DNA of 64,000 nucleotides, from assembly GCA_037176885.1 (NCBI GenBank), contig JAWWNJ010000117.1, positions 496,001 to 560,000 of the forward strand, read 5' to 3'. A program made the position numbers and the translations under genes. Positions 33,184 to 44,043 of this stretch are shown here, piece after piece. A model generated the notes under the pieces. It was not told where the DNA came from, made no database searches, and saw only the letters and a program-made list of their open reading frames with translations. Numbering within the stretch: the first letter of the stretch is position 1; each line of letters opens with the position of its first letter. This stretch comes from Favolaschia claudopus (lineage: Eukaryota > Basidiomycota > Agaricomycetes > Agaricales > Mycenaceae).

Positions 33184-35805
33184 TCAAAGATCATCCTCAT
33201 CCATTTCCTCGAGATCTTCGCCTTCGGAATCAGATTGAGATGTGTTTTCTGGATCTTCAATTTCCATCCCATCATCTGCAGGAAATCCTTTGGCAAGTTC
33301 GGTGAGTCGTGGATCATCGCGAGAAATGTAGGGGAGAAGTCGAGTCGCAGCAATTCCTTGAATGCTGAGTGCTCCGGAGAGTTCCCGAAGGACATACGAG
33401 CCACCTGTAGTGCGTCGAACAACTGCGTATGGCCCAAGCCATTTTGCTTTAGACTTGCGTCCCAAGTCCTTGGATATCCTTGAATTCCGAACCAGCACAA
33501 GTTCATCTGCGAGATAAACTTCACGGTAGAACCTAGCATGATATCTGCGCTCAAATTCGGCCTTTGAATGTATTCTGCTGGCATGAAGGCGTTCAGCTGC
33601 GTGTCTGATATCTTCGGGTCGTTTCTCGATCTGACGGATGCGAAGGGCAAGTAAATCTGAGGGACTCATATGAGTTTTCCATCCTTCAACCATGAAGGTT
33701 CATTCCGTCAGGTCAAATGGTAGAATGGGGTGAAATCCATGGAGCGTGAAGTATGGGGTTTGACCTGTAGCGCGTCGGAAGGTTACTCGGTCTGCAAAGA
33801 CGGCGGCTGCAAGCTTGAGAGGCCATTGATTCATATTTCCTGCGCATGCTTTAACAATAGACTCCCGGAGGATGTAATGTCCACGTTCAACAACACCATT
33901 GGCGCGTGAATTGTATGGAGAGATTTTGACATGTGGGACTCCGAGGGTGACCATTAGGTGCGCAAAAGCCTCTTTAACTTCGGATCCATTGTCGGTAGTA
34001 ACTTCCATCACGACTCCATACCGACAATAAATTTCTTCCCAGAAGAACTTGGCGAGCGACTGAGCTGTAGCGCGGCGCAAGGCGCGGGCTTCAGTGACTC
34101 CAGATAGGTCATCTTTGGCTGCCACAATGTAACGAAATCCATGAGCGGTAGGCATGAACATGACATCCACGTAGATTTTGGCGAATACAGTTGTCGGGAC
34201 GGTGATTGTGAGAGGAACCTGTGATGCGATTCGGGTGCGAACCTGACATTCATGGCAGGATCGAATGTGCTTTCGAATTCCAATCTCCATGTGCGGCCAA
34301 AAGAAGCGTAGTCGGATGGGTTTCAAGTGTCGGCAAAATACCTCGGTGTCCCAGCATTTCATGAGCCTGGGTCATGATGCCTGCGCGACAGTCTGGTTCA
34401 AAGACAACAAGTAATGGCATCTTATCCCCGTTTCGTTTAAACATCTGGTTATCCTTCATGAAATCGTCGGAAGCCTTCTTCAAGAATCGTCGTTTGGCTT
34501 GGAGTTGGCGAGCTGAGTCAGGTTGGAGGAATGTAGGAAGTTGGAGTGTGATCAGAAAGTGTCGGATGTCAAATAGAACGGAATCGAACGGAGATAGAGG
34601 TGGAGAGATGTGATTGGTGTAAGGCAGTAGGGAAGCATAGGGGTGTATGAGCCGGATCTGTATATTGGACATGGAATGAGAGAAAGCGGTGAAGAGGAGT
34701 TTCGGTGATGTTTGCAAGGAGAGAGATTTCATCAAGCCATGAATCGTCATGGTCAATAACTTCTTCCCCCTCTCCGAGTTCACGTCGGGAAAGGGCGTCG
34801 GGAGCATGGAATGTTTTGCCAGGGACATGTATAAGGTTGAAATCAAACAGAAGGATTCCTTGAATCCAACGGTTGATGGCAGCATCAAGTCGGGCGCGTT
34901 CAACATCCCTTTGATGTATTTTGCATCTACCTCAATATTCAGCTTTTTGATACCGAATAGATAGAGGCGCCAATGTTGCAGAGCTCGATAGAGTCCATAA
35001 AGTTCGAGTTTCGGTTGCGAGTAACGACTTTCCCGCTCGTTGAAGGGCAACGAACCATAACGAGCGGGTCGTCTTCTGCCGTCTGAGTCTTCCTGGGAGA
35101 GTACAAATCCCGTACCTCGATTGCTGGAATCGACGGAAAGGAATAACAGAAATAGTCAATATTGACAAGAGCCGGAGCTGTTGTGACAAGGTGCTTGATT
35201 CTGGCAAATGCAGATTTTTGACTTTGAGCAGTTCAATAACCTTGTCCATTATTCCCGGGGGAATCGGAATATTTTTTGAATACCCAAGGTGTGTGTTCAA
35301 CGACCGGATAAATGTAGGGAGAGAAGTAGTCTTCCCGGAATGTCCCACGGTCGGTTTCCTCGAAGGCGAGTGCATGTTGATTTAGAAACATTATATGTTC
35401 AAAGAGTTTCTGTTCTTCGGGGGTGAGGAAGCCATTTTTATTTACTTCCAGTGATTCAAGTCGTTCCCGGGTGAGCTTTTCCGTTGGAACAAATTCAGGA
35501 GGATGAATCGGCAATTTTGGGAGTGTTTTTAATGGGTCCTCGGGAAAAGACCGTCTTTAGCTCAAGCCTACCCAGAATATGCGCGCACAAGGTTTGACTT
35601 TGACTCCTACTTTCTTGTAGGCAGTCAAAACCTCTGCTTTTCCTTCCCCATCAACTGTCATAGGGATAAGAATGTCCCCATCCTCAAGTTCTAGGTCTGT
35701 GAGTGAGAGGTAAGTGGGTTCCGGGAAGTTAGATGCAGTTTGCGCTGCATCGGGTTCGTTCGGCCGAGGGTCCGAGATGACATGATGCCGATTATGTAAG
35801 TTCAA
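33184..35805 (-). pseudogene. Gypsy Pol polyprotein remnant with RT core deleted
   Basis: Read on the minus strand in order. 35805-35560 is a pol N-terminal segment ending in a TAA at 35557. 35514-35233 leads into the reverse transcriptase fingers (PPEFVPTEKLTRERLESLE, HTPWVFKKY, GIMDKVIELLK) and stops being homologous at once. The whole catalytic core with its YxDD/FxDD box is gone. From about 35215 the text resumes in the connection domain (KHLVTTAPALVNIDY) and RNase H (SVDSSNRGTGFVLSQEDSD, KLELYGLYRALQHWRLYLF, VDAKYIKGML), after one frameshift. 34362-33700 is integrase: CHEC zinc ligands, then DVMFMP, TDNGSE and NGVVERGH as the DDE triad. An in-frame TGA follows (DLTE*TFMVEGWK), then the C-terminal domain (KWLGPYAVVRRTTGGSYVLR) to 33184. 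It is multiply inactivated. Confidence 0.9.
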
Positions 35806-35821
35806 TTTTGAACTTTGTTCT

Positions 35822-36109
35822 TCAGCGGCGTCGATAACTCGGATGGAGTAGCTTTGAGTGAGTGTTGAGTGTTGATTTATAGAGTATTGGGAGGCTTCTC
35901 TGCTTCACATATGCAGGAACAAATTGATTGCAGTAGGTACCAGCACATATAATCAGAATCAATATGTACGCTGCGAGTGGTGCTAGATTTTTGGCGTAGC
36001 GGGCCAGCAAGTCGACCTTCCAGATCGAAATTGAAGCTAGAACGAATGCAATCGAAACGATTGCGAGTTTTGCGCGCTCAGAGAGCCGGGGGAATCGATA
36101 AAATTCCAT
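35822..36109 (-). CDS. Small putative membrane protein, unrecognised
   Basis: From MEFYRFPRLSERAK the 95-residue frame has two hydrophobic stretches, LAIVSIAFVLASISIW and LAPLAAYILILIICAGTYC, separated by a short charged segment, with a basic C-terminus. It lies immediately upstream of the Gypsy pol remnant on the same strand. It could be an accessory ORF of that element, a fragment of a host gene or chance. No family is recognised. Confidence 0.25.
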   Translation of the reverse strand: MEFYRFPRLSERAKLAIVSIAFVLASISIWKVDLLARYAKNLAPLAAYILILIICAGTYCNQFVPAYVKQRSLPILYKSTLNTHSKLLHPSYRRR

Positions 36110-36520
36110 TTTCAGCAAGTTTAACGTCGATTGCCACGACGAATGGTGGGTGGTGGTACAAGTTAAACACAAAGTCGAGTGAGTCGATAGGGCCTAGGAA
36201 ACGAGTCGTTCGGTCAAACAGAAGCCATAGTCGACGGAGAATCGAGTTGGGCACCCGCGGGGAGCAGGAAAGCCTTCCGCGGGGCACAGGAAGAAAATTG
36301 AGCCAAGTGGAGATGAAACCCGAATGGAAAATCAAAAGTCGAGACGGAAACGAGGTGGATTGAGTGCATGTTGGTGGTACAAGGGATGAGGAATGAGTCG
36401 CAGGGGCCGAGGAATTTTTCCCAAGGGAAAACTCGGCATTTGGGGAGGAGAGAGAGGGTCAAACCAGCTAATGTACAACTTGAGAGAGACAGAAAGAAGT
36501 GTGGAGCTGAAAGCGATTAA
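36110..36520. other. Leader-like DNA with internal repeats
   Basis: GGTGGTACAAG...GAGTCG...GGGCC recurs at about 36163 and 36371. CCGCGGGGAGCAGGAAA and CCGCGGGGCACAGGAA are adjacent variants, and a third lies near 33065 beyond the other end of the pol remnant. The recurrence at both ends may mark decayed terminal regions of the element. Confidence 0.35.
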
Positions 36521-37330
36521 TCAATTGCTCTCCGGGCGAGCACCATCGGGAGTAACCGGGGGCGACATGACGTCGTGAATGTCGGGTTGTGCAAAGACTC
36601 GGATGTAAGGGACCTGGTGAAGCACACCGTCGAGGAATAGCTTCGAAAACTGGCACCAGTACGCGCATGGAGCATCCACAACTCGGTTGATCCTATCCTG
36701 GACGAAAACGAATCGGTTATCGACACCGGTGAGCGCAACGGCAGCCCATCGAAGGAATTCGACTTCGAAAGTGTAAAGGAGAGGATGGGGTCCGTAAGGT
36801 TGAATCAAGTCCGAAGGATAAGTGTTGCGGCGGAGAGCGATTGCCAACACCGAGTCAGGAACAGCGTAACGAGGATACCACATTCTGCGCGCAGCATTTT
36901 CGCGTGCCCACTTCCGGTGCGGGGCTGTCCCATGAAGCTCTGGAGTTTCTCCAACCATCACGCTAATCCGCCCAATAATGCTCTCGAGCATCTGACGGAT
37001 CATGGCCAACTGCTAAACGAGTAGATCGTCGGGGCCCATGTGAGCTTTGAAATACACCGGCACGTCGATTGAATGGTGGGGGAAAGGAGCGCGAGTAAGG
37101 ATGGATTCGATAAGGGGTGTCTTCGCATGATCCCCAAAAATGCAATACATCGCAGCGAGGAAAGGTTCCCAGTCAGCGTAGGGGAGGTGCGGCTGAGCAA
37201 GCCGATCCAATTCGTCTGGCAGAGCGGGGCGGTTGAGATGATGACAGATTATATTCGCTCCTGGGAGAGGCGAATGGGGCTGGCCGAGTTCCTCTTCGAA
37301 GTTATGCTGAGCTTCGAGGAGGAGGATCAT
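36521..37330 (-). pseudogene. Unrecognised ORF split by one stop codon
   Basis: Minus frame 37330-37013 (LPDELDRLAQPHLPYADWEP, FFAAMY-like LAAMYCIFGDHAKTP) ends at a TAG. The same frame continues without a gap from 37009 to 36521 (MIRQMLESIIGRISVMVG, KWARENAARRMWYPRYAVPD, FEVEFLRWAAVALTG). Together they form about 270 codons of globular, Trp/Tyr-rich protein interrupted once. Position 5' of the Gypsy pol suggests it may be the element's first ORF (a gag-like product), but no zinc knuckle is seen. A former host gene is equally possible. Confidence 0.45.
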
Positions 37331-38046
37331 AGCTTTGGGTAGCCGTGCATTCCGTGTATCGTTGTATAATGTTTCGATCCAAGAGTGATTTCGATTGTCA
37401 TCGCGTCGAGCTTCCTCTCGGCATGCCGCAAAGCCATTGCTCGCGCACCACGACCCAAAGACATAGCTTCCAAATGCTGGTCCATATTTTATGTTCCACG
37501 CATTGCTCGTCGATGGTCATGTCATTACTCCGCAATACGCAACTGGTTATCGCCTGCCTTACCCGCAGTCGCCAACCTGATCTGCGGCGGAAACGATGAC
37601 TGAACGGTCTGGCACGCGCGCATTTCAGCCGCCAACGCCTGTTTAGCGCGCGGTTGAATGGATGCTTTGCCGAGTTTGCGCACCTTGCATAACCCGGCTG
37701 GCTTTCGAGCCCATCTGCGGCTACTCTCCCACTTCAGTGAACATTCTTCGCAGCACTGTTCACTGTGGGCGAGCATCCCTGATGCCTGTATGCTCTGATG
37801 GTGTATCGTTAACTCGAAAGACCTACGTAACAGACGCTAACAGTGACCCCTTTGTTTTGCGAGGTCTCTCTCCTCCACAAACCCGTGCCCGCAGCCAACT
37901 ATGTTGTCATGCTAAGTCCTGCGTTTCCTCAGCTCGACGGTTTGTGAGAGTTTGACAGAGGACCACTACATCGTTGAAGTTGCTTTTCAGGGGATTGGCT
38001 CCTTATTTACTTATTACATTCTGTGTAATCCTACTCTCTTTATGAC
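37331..38046. other. No recognised feature
   Basis: Only short overlapping frames on both strands. No repeat or motif supported. Confidence 0.4.
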
Positions 38047-38152
38047 CTCCGGTTTAATGAGAAGTTGCTTCACCATTCATGACGAAATCTCTTGTGTGAA
38101 CGTCATCTGTTGAGCTCGAGGACTGCATATGGGATTAACCCTATGCCTGTCA
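38047..38152 (+). repeat. Fragment of the family A element
   Basis: About 106 bp (from ATGAGAAGTTGCTTCACCAT to ATGCCTGTCATACA) match the inner part of the copy at 55440-56210 in inverse orientation, including GACGTTCACACANGAGA and AGCTCGAGGACTGCATATGG on the relevant strands. No terminal repeat is attached. Confidence 0.8.
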
Positions 38153-39262
38153 TACAGTGAGCTACTGCACCACCCGGGTTGGAGGAGGGCACGTTGAGGT
38201 AGAGTCTTTTGTGGTTTTTGGAGGCTGGGGCAACGAGGACGTTGCCATTTTTGTGGGGGGCAGATGGAGTAGGGGGTTTGGGCTAGTAGTCACGTGGGGT
38301 AGTAGATCTATATCATCTTGCTTGGTCTTAGCCACCGTCGACGGCGTCCAGCCATCCTGCCAGTCTGACCCCTCGGACCACTCCAACGGCATCCAAATAC
38401 GGGCGTTACCACGGGCCGACCCGGGAAATTGGCAGCGTCCGTGGACACCAAGTACTTCCAGGACCCTGGGAGGACCCCCGACAACCACCTATGAGGCCTG
38501 CCAGGGAAAATCCGGATTTTGGGACATTCTATCCTACATCTATATAAGGAAATTTCTTATCTCGGAAGGCCCTTGGCAAAATCAGTTGAACAGTTCGGCC
38601 TCAAAAGTATCCGCGTCCGTGACTTGCGCAAGGTCGCCCTACTGTAGGCCAGAAACTGGCATACAAATCATATTCGATGTTGCTGTGGTGGACGAGGCAT
38701 GACATCATTGCTTGCCTCCATTTGCGCGCTCAATGTGCCGAAATGCCGCCAAAAAAACCAAATTGGATCCGTTGGCGCACGAGACCGGGCCCGGTTCGCG
38801 GCACATAACCGGTGGATTGAGCCTGAAAAGGTGATTTCGCACGAAGATCTGCTCTCGTCCCGTGCCTAGCAAGCTTTTATTTCCAGCGCGAGCATTTGGC
38901 TGGAAACAAACTGGGAAAAATGGGCATATTAGTCGGCGAGAGTGAATTATATGTTGACCCAAAGTACAGGTGCACAGGATGAGGAGAAACTCTCTTTCTC
39001 CTGGTGATGCAAAGCAAAATAAAGGTAAGCACAAACGAGCGAGCACCACTTGATCAAAAATCGTATATTGTTTCCCAAACGGCTGTATTTACAGATTTGT
39101 TTGAGCCTATAAACGGCAGTAATCTGGCCGAACTAACATGCCAGTTTAGAGGCAATTGAATACGTCACTAATGGCATCAATATATTTTGATCCTTTCTCA
39201 AAATCGTCCAAACGGCAAAATCTCAAGATAGGGATATATTGACGTGTGATTCCGGTTGTACA
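38153..39262. other. No confirmed gene; one possible exon
   Basis: A minus frame at 38162-38488 (NARIWMPLEWSEGSDWQDGW, STVAKTKQDDIDLLPHV) has coding-like composition and could be an internal exon of a lost gene. The block CTGTAGGCC(A/G)G...GGCATACAAA at about 38642 recurs near 4807. Nothing else is supported. Confidence 0.3.
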
Positions 39263-39563
39263 TTACGTTTCGACGGCCGCAGCCTTGGGAGGTCGGCCAC
39301 GCTTTCTAGGGGGCTGGTTATTCGCTGGGGGGCGGGGTTCAGATGGGCGAGCACGCTTGCGCTTCGAGGCATGCTCCCCGCTCTCAACACCGGTGTCTTG
39401 ATGCTCCTTGGCCTGGCATATTCAATTAGCCATCATCCTCAGATGGTTAGTTACTAACCTTGCGTGGAAGACGGCGCTTTCGCGGAATGACAGCCTGTGC
39501 AACAGGCACTTTTATTCTTGCTACCCTTTGGACGACCGCGGCCACGCTTGGTTGGCGCTTCAG
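39263..39563 (-). pseudogene. AT-hook DNA-binding protein fragment
   Basis: Minus exon 39563-39459 encodes KRGRGRPKGSKNK, a canonical AT-hook with the GRP core. A 46-nt intron (GTTAGT...TATGCCAG) joins in phase to exon 39412-39263, which ends PPRKRGRPPKAAAVET with a second AT-hook. AT-hooks bind the minor groove of AT-rich DNA in chromatin proteins. To use the frame demanded by the splice junction, a one-base shift after GSKNK is needed, giving VPVAQAVIPRKRRLPRK with a third basic patch. The upstream part is lost; a MITE lies about 140 bp upstream. It is a broken host-type or transposon-accessory gene. Confidence 0.6.
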
Positions 39564-39701
39564 CTAAACCAGGAGTCAAAAATGAATACTGTTGAAACCA
39601 AAACGGCAACACCACGCACACTTGTCGTGCGGTGAGGGGGGATCTACGTTCTCGCTCATGGATGATGGATGTTGACCAGGACGTGGCACACGTGACGAAT
39701 C

Positions 39702-40059
39702 CTGTGGCGGCAAAATCTGATGTCACCCCCAAATAAGGAAATTCTCATCAATTCAACTCGTTTTCTTTTCTGTGCCCCTTTTCTGTGGTCGGACCTTTCG
39801 CAGTGCATTCGCGACATGATTTCAAACACATACACCCCTTGTCCACCTTAAAATACCTCGAAAATTGACACTTTTAGAAACCATCTTTGGCCCAGTTCCC
39901 CTCAATGAATGTACCTATTTCGGCGAATCCTCCACAGGAAGTGTATTTGCCGTGTCAATGGATCTGCCCTCGTCGCCCCAGACGGTGATGGCAAGGGCAG
40001 ATTAGAGGCGGTTTGATGAGAATTTCTTTTTTTGTGGGTGACATCAGATTTTGCCACTG
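39702..40059. mobile_element. Tc1/mariner-type MITE, complete copy
   Basis: Ends are inverted copies over about 45 bp, starting CAGTGGC(GG)CAAAATCTGATG with CTG for CAG on the left. TA follows the right end. The 358-bp unit has no transposase. A second copy starts at 49131. The CAGTGGCGGCAAAA start and TA target are typical of fungal Tc1/mariner elements. Confidence 0.8.
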
Positions 40060-40207
40060 TACACAAGTAGTGAGTGTATACACTCGGAGGAGTGCACGTG
40101 GGAGTCAATGATAATCACTGTGGCTCATCGCGTCTTTTTCCTCTACCACCACCACCGGGCGCGTTCTTTCGCCCGTGCTCTCGTTTTTAGTTCTTTTCTC
40201 TTTCCCA

Positions 40208-40324
40208 ATGGCCAACGACGACCCCTCGCCCTTCAGTGAGGCTCAGCTGGCCGCACTTACGGCCATTGTGACGCGGGCCATTGCCGACAGCTCCGCCAAC
40301 CCCTCTGGGGGTGTCAGAACATGA
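40208..40324 (+). pseudogene. Start of a gag gene cut by an LTR
   Basis: ATGGCCAACGACGACCC opens a frame MANDDPSPFSEAQLAALTAI followed by VTRAIADSSANPSGG, typical of the N-terminus of fungal Gypsy Gag proteins. It is broken exactly where TGTCAGAACATGA of the LTR begins and stops four codons later. A pyrimidine-rich leader precedes it. Confidence 0.5.
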
Positions 40325-40773
40325 ATTATTCCGGGTAGCCGCCCCGCCGCTCCGGCCCTTGATAGATATCTGATAGTCTCGTAACAAGACTTTATTTACT
40401 CTTTTGAAGATAGTCGTTCAAACGTATATAAAGTCTTGGATTTGTCGGGGGGTCACGCTGAGGAGCGACATCCATCAATGATGAACAGGTCGGCGTGATG
40501 ACGGCTGCCCGTTTTGGGAATATCCACTCAATGGAAGTACCCCCGAGACGCGTTCACTTTACAATTACCTCGCGTTCTGTCGCGTTTTTCTCTTGCTACC
40601 ATGGCAGGGGAGGAGTCGATTTGCCAAGACTCAATACACAGCCTCCATTTTCTAGTATAAGTAGTTAGCTGATTGTCGTAGATTCCTTTCCCTTGGTCAA
40701 TCTAAGACTTACACCAGTTCTTTTTGTTTGATCCACTTGTGCCGGAACTCGACTCGCCTTCGCTTCCGTCACA
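40312..40773 (+). repeat. Solo LTR
   Basis: From TGTCAG to CCGTCACA, 462 bp. Its right third matches the LTR at 1636-1837, including TATAAGTAGTTAG and the terminal GCCGGAACTCGACTCG...CTTCCGTCACA. A TATAAAGTC box also lies near 40430. Internal element sequence is absent on both sides and no 5-bp duplication is visible, so it is an old solo LTR; the left boundary is inferred. Confidence 0.6.
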
Positions 40774-41470
40774 GTGAGCGACGAGGGACGAGATAGAGAC
40801 GAGGGCGAGCATCGAGAGGGTCGACGAGGGACTAGGCGGCGAGCATACGGGGAACGAGAATAAGATCTAATCGATAGAAAAGGTGCTCTAAAAAATACAT
40901 GAAGGTGAAGTAAACAGAAAGAATTGAACTCAGCACCTCAACAATACGAATCTCCTATCCCCACCTACGAACCTCTATACTACACAGCAATTGGCTGACT
41001 CCTTTCTTTCAGCACGACATTACGCCCTCGAGCCTCAACGACTCACATTGGTTGCATTGATCTATAGTGGAATATATTTGATCGCCGAGGATTCTGCCGC
41101 GATCAAATTCCCTTATCGGGTGCGCACGTTGCGGCAAGTCAAGAGTGACTCATGTTAGCCTAACATAAGTTATACCCCATTCAAGTAGCATATGGGTGGA
41201 AGGAGATGCAGTAAGAGACAGCTAGCAACTCACTTGACCACTGTACATCTGACCCTTCTCCGCTGCGAGTAATTAAATTTGAAAACTTTTGTTTCGTCGA
41301 TTTGAGACATCACTGATCCCATCAATGATGGGACCTATTTAGTGGTGTTTCACCATAGATCAAGCCTAGATTGTAAGTTAATAGTCCTGTTGTAGGATAG
41401 CGACCGAAGCCCCTGATACACTTTTGAACCATGTCTTTTCTTATTTAGATTTACCAAATAAACTACGAGC
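40774..41470. other. Purine-rich DNA and a MITE end fragment
   Basis: 40775-40870 is a GAGCGACGAGGGACGAGA-like purine tract. About 41275-41360 is the inverted end of the 2747-3196 MITE family. The rest may include the 3' untranslated region of the minus-strand JmjC gene. Confidence 0.45.
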
Positions 41471-43022
41471 CTAGTTCCTAAACGGAGCTGACATTGCGGT
41501 TTTTATGGCGTAGATAGATGGCCGCGGTATCTCGCTTCCATGCTGCGAGATAGGCACTTGCCTGTGACTTCTTGCCCATGACTTTTTCCCACAGCGGAGC
41601 TTCGTCTCCACGAGTTCAACAGCACTGTTGGCAGGATACATGGGGTTGCGAACAAGACCTTTGCAGAATTCAAGGCCTGCCTGCGCGGTCGCCCAATGCG
41701 CCGCATGCGCAAACGAGACACATGTATGGGAGGATCCGGCGAAAGCAATGACCGCGTGAATGCAGAAAGGAGGGACAATGAAAGCGCAAGGGTCAGAGAC
41801 GTGCATGATCTCCAGGCCCTCGAGAGAATCCAGGGCCTCAAGGAGTCGCGAGGGATGTCCAATCCATGGTTGTGGATGCTGAAGTCCCCACCATTTGAGG
41901 TTCTTCGCTGTTGCAGGCCACAATAGCCACAGCTTCTCTCCTTCGAAATGAACGATGGCTTGAGCGAGGCCGGCGAAGTCGGTGTGCATATCGCTAAACC
42001 AGCCAGGGGGTGTCCGAACCGATGCAGCCCAGGGTTCTCTACCCCGGCGGTCCAAATACTCCTTTCGGGCACGATCAAATTTTGGAAGTGTAGCAGGTGG
42101 GGCTGGGAACACCTTGTCCAGTTCTTCCAGGGTGTATTGCCAATGATAGTCCCCGAAGACAAACCGAGACCCGAGGAGACCCATCACAGTCTCCCATCCA
42201 AGACGGCAACGTAGCATTCCCCTATCCGTGGCTGCAATATTGGACATGGAAACCACCCTGTGTCCTGTTCGCCAAGGCTGAGTGAGATAGCTCTTCAATA
42301 GCAGATCCATAACGGACGCTACGGTGTCCATGGGAGTGCTGTCTTGGGCGCACAGATCATGGTAGTTGATGAGGTCCTGGCCAAGGGCAAGCAGATCATC
42401 AATAACAAAAGACCCCGTTGGAGTCTGCACGCTAGGGGGGAGGGGGAATTGTTCATGGCGAGGCAGGGGAGATGGCCAACGCGCAAGGCGTTCTAGCACG
42501 GCTACTGCTTTCGAAGACACCATTGTGTAGTAGGACAAAGGGGGTTCTAGCCATCGAGCAACCATCGGCAAGAGGAAAGCGTTCTCGGGAGCGATCGAAG
42601 GTGGCAAGGTTGACATCGCTTCATAGGAGTCGGTATGATTCCGATGCAAAGCTGGGACTTTACAATGGGCCAAAGATAATACGCCTGGATGGAGCTCGTC
42701 TCGTCTCTACACCTTACACCTCAGTAACAGTTATTATGGCCCATTGTATCGACAACTCACGCGAGCACAGACATCGAGCGTTGAACCGAGCTCCGCAAGT
42801 AGGATTCCCATATCATTCACGCCATCAGAAGACAGGGACAAATCTGTCTGTGGGTAGGTGAACGGTGATTAGTCGAGGATATTGTCTTCCACAAACCAGG
42901 TCAGCGTAAAAGCGCGCGCAAAGAGCAAGTACGTCTTGGTGTGCAGTGTTCGTGCGATTGAGGACAGAAGATGCCAGGGCAAAGTTTGAGGTATAAGAGA
43001 AGTCTTTCGGCCTTTGGTCCAT
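41471..43022 (-). CDS. JmjC-like 2-oxoglutarate/Fe(II)-dependent oxygenase
   Basis: Three exons join in phase on the minus strand: 43022-42897 (42 codons, MDQRPKDFSYTSNF), 42847-42761 (29 codons) and 42706-41471 (411 codons plus stop), for 482 residues. Introns are 49 and 54 nt with GTTTGT and GTGAGT donors. The JmjC/cupin core lies at about residues 300-395. HTD (about 312-314) gives the HxD iron ligands, the Lys of EGEKLWLLWP may bind 2-oxoglutarate, and the His of PPFCIHAVIAF (about 388) is the distal iron ligand. JmjC enzymes hydroxylate or demethylate proteins, often histones. No PHD, zinc-finger or nuclear signal is evident, so the substrate is unknown. It is the only long uninterrupted multi-exon gene here, surrounded by transposons. 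The first ATG is chosen because it opens the spliced frame. Confidence 0.8.
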
Positions 43023-43816
43023 TCAATGTTGGCCGTAAGAAAGACGCGAAGAACTTGTCGTCAGCTGTCACGTGATGGCGTTCGGTCCACGTTTACAGTC
43101 GCGTGACTTTTGATTTGACAGTACTGTGCGTATGTGTATTGAAGCAACACAAAATCGACCGTGACATTTCCGTTGCAATTTTCAAGGGCAACGGCCAGCA
43201 TCGTGACCGTGACCGTTGCCTTGAGGTGCAACCTTTTGACCAATCTTTCACTGATTACGGGGCGATTCCGGCGCTTTTTACAGTGAAAAAGCATTCCTGC
43301 TTTAGCTGAAGAGCTGAAACCCGGAAATCTTGGGCAGAAATCAACATATTAATTGCTTCTAGGGTGCCTCCAAATTTCTTAATATTTTTCTGCAAAATGT
43401 CACGGTGGTTGAAAAGCAACGCAAGGCATCGTGACCGTGACCCGGAGGAAATTTCGCAACGCAACGGAGGTCATCGTGACCGTGACCGTTGCTTCCATAC
43501 AGGGAGACACAGTACAAGCTGTGTTACAGTGTGACTGGATGCCCTTGTCGGAAACGGCACGTTTGTTCTTGTTCTTGTTTTTGGTTCAACTTCCGGTTTT
43601 GTTCGTCTCAGAAATGCATTGTATTGCTTAGTCTTAATGGGAGAAAACATAAGATGCAAGTACTTATGTCTTGTCACTGTAGAGAGAAGTCACAGCCGGT
43701 ATGACCGCGCCGCGGTTATTTGATTTTTCGCGCGGTTATTCTGACCGCCTAAATTTTGACCGTGGCCTGCCACGGTCATGCCGACTGTGCGCCGCACAGT
43801 CATTCTCAACACAGTC
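43023..43816. other. No gene; GTGACCGTGACC-type repeats
   Basis: CATCGTGACCGTGACCGTTGC-like units recur at about 43198, 43428 and 43472. GACCGTGGCCTGCCACGGTC near 43757 is palindromic. Related GACCATGGTC and GTCAGNCTGACTGCGG motifs lie beyond the Copia element at about 46280-46340. The young Copia element may therefore have inserted into an older element whose subterminal repeats these are. Confidence 0.45.
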
Positions 43817-43821
43817 AATCT

Positions 43822-43961
43822 TGTTGAGGACGGACGACGATGGGGGGAAAAGACAAGAGAGGAAGCTCCCCGATACATTAGAAATACTATACTTAAATAA
43901 CGGTTGTAATAGGGGTCGGGTCGGACCGTAGCAAACCGATGCCAAGCACCGATCGTCAACA
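43822..43961 (-). repeat. 3' LTR of the Copia-type element
   Basis: 140 bp bounded by TGTTGA...CAACA on either strand. It matches the 5' LTR except A versus G near 43862. Confidence 0.9.
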
Positions 43962-44043
43962 CTCCCACTTTGCAAAGGACCGACACGAAAACATAACAAA
44001 AAGAAAAGAAACAACTCTTCGGCTCCCACTGATCGTGATATCC

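Noticed and set aside
32517..33650. 377-codon minus-strand open frame
   Set aside because: It runs antisense-frame through the Gypsy pol C-terminal region and an inverted repeat arm. The pol reading in another frame of the same strand carries the real motifs.
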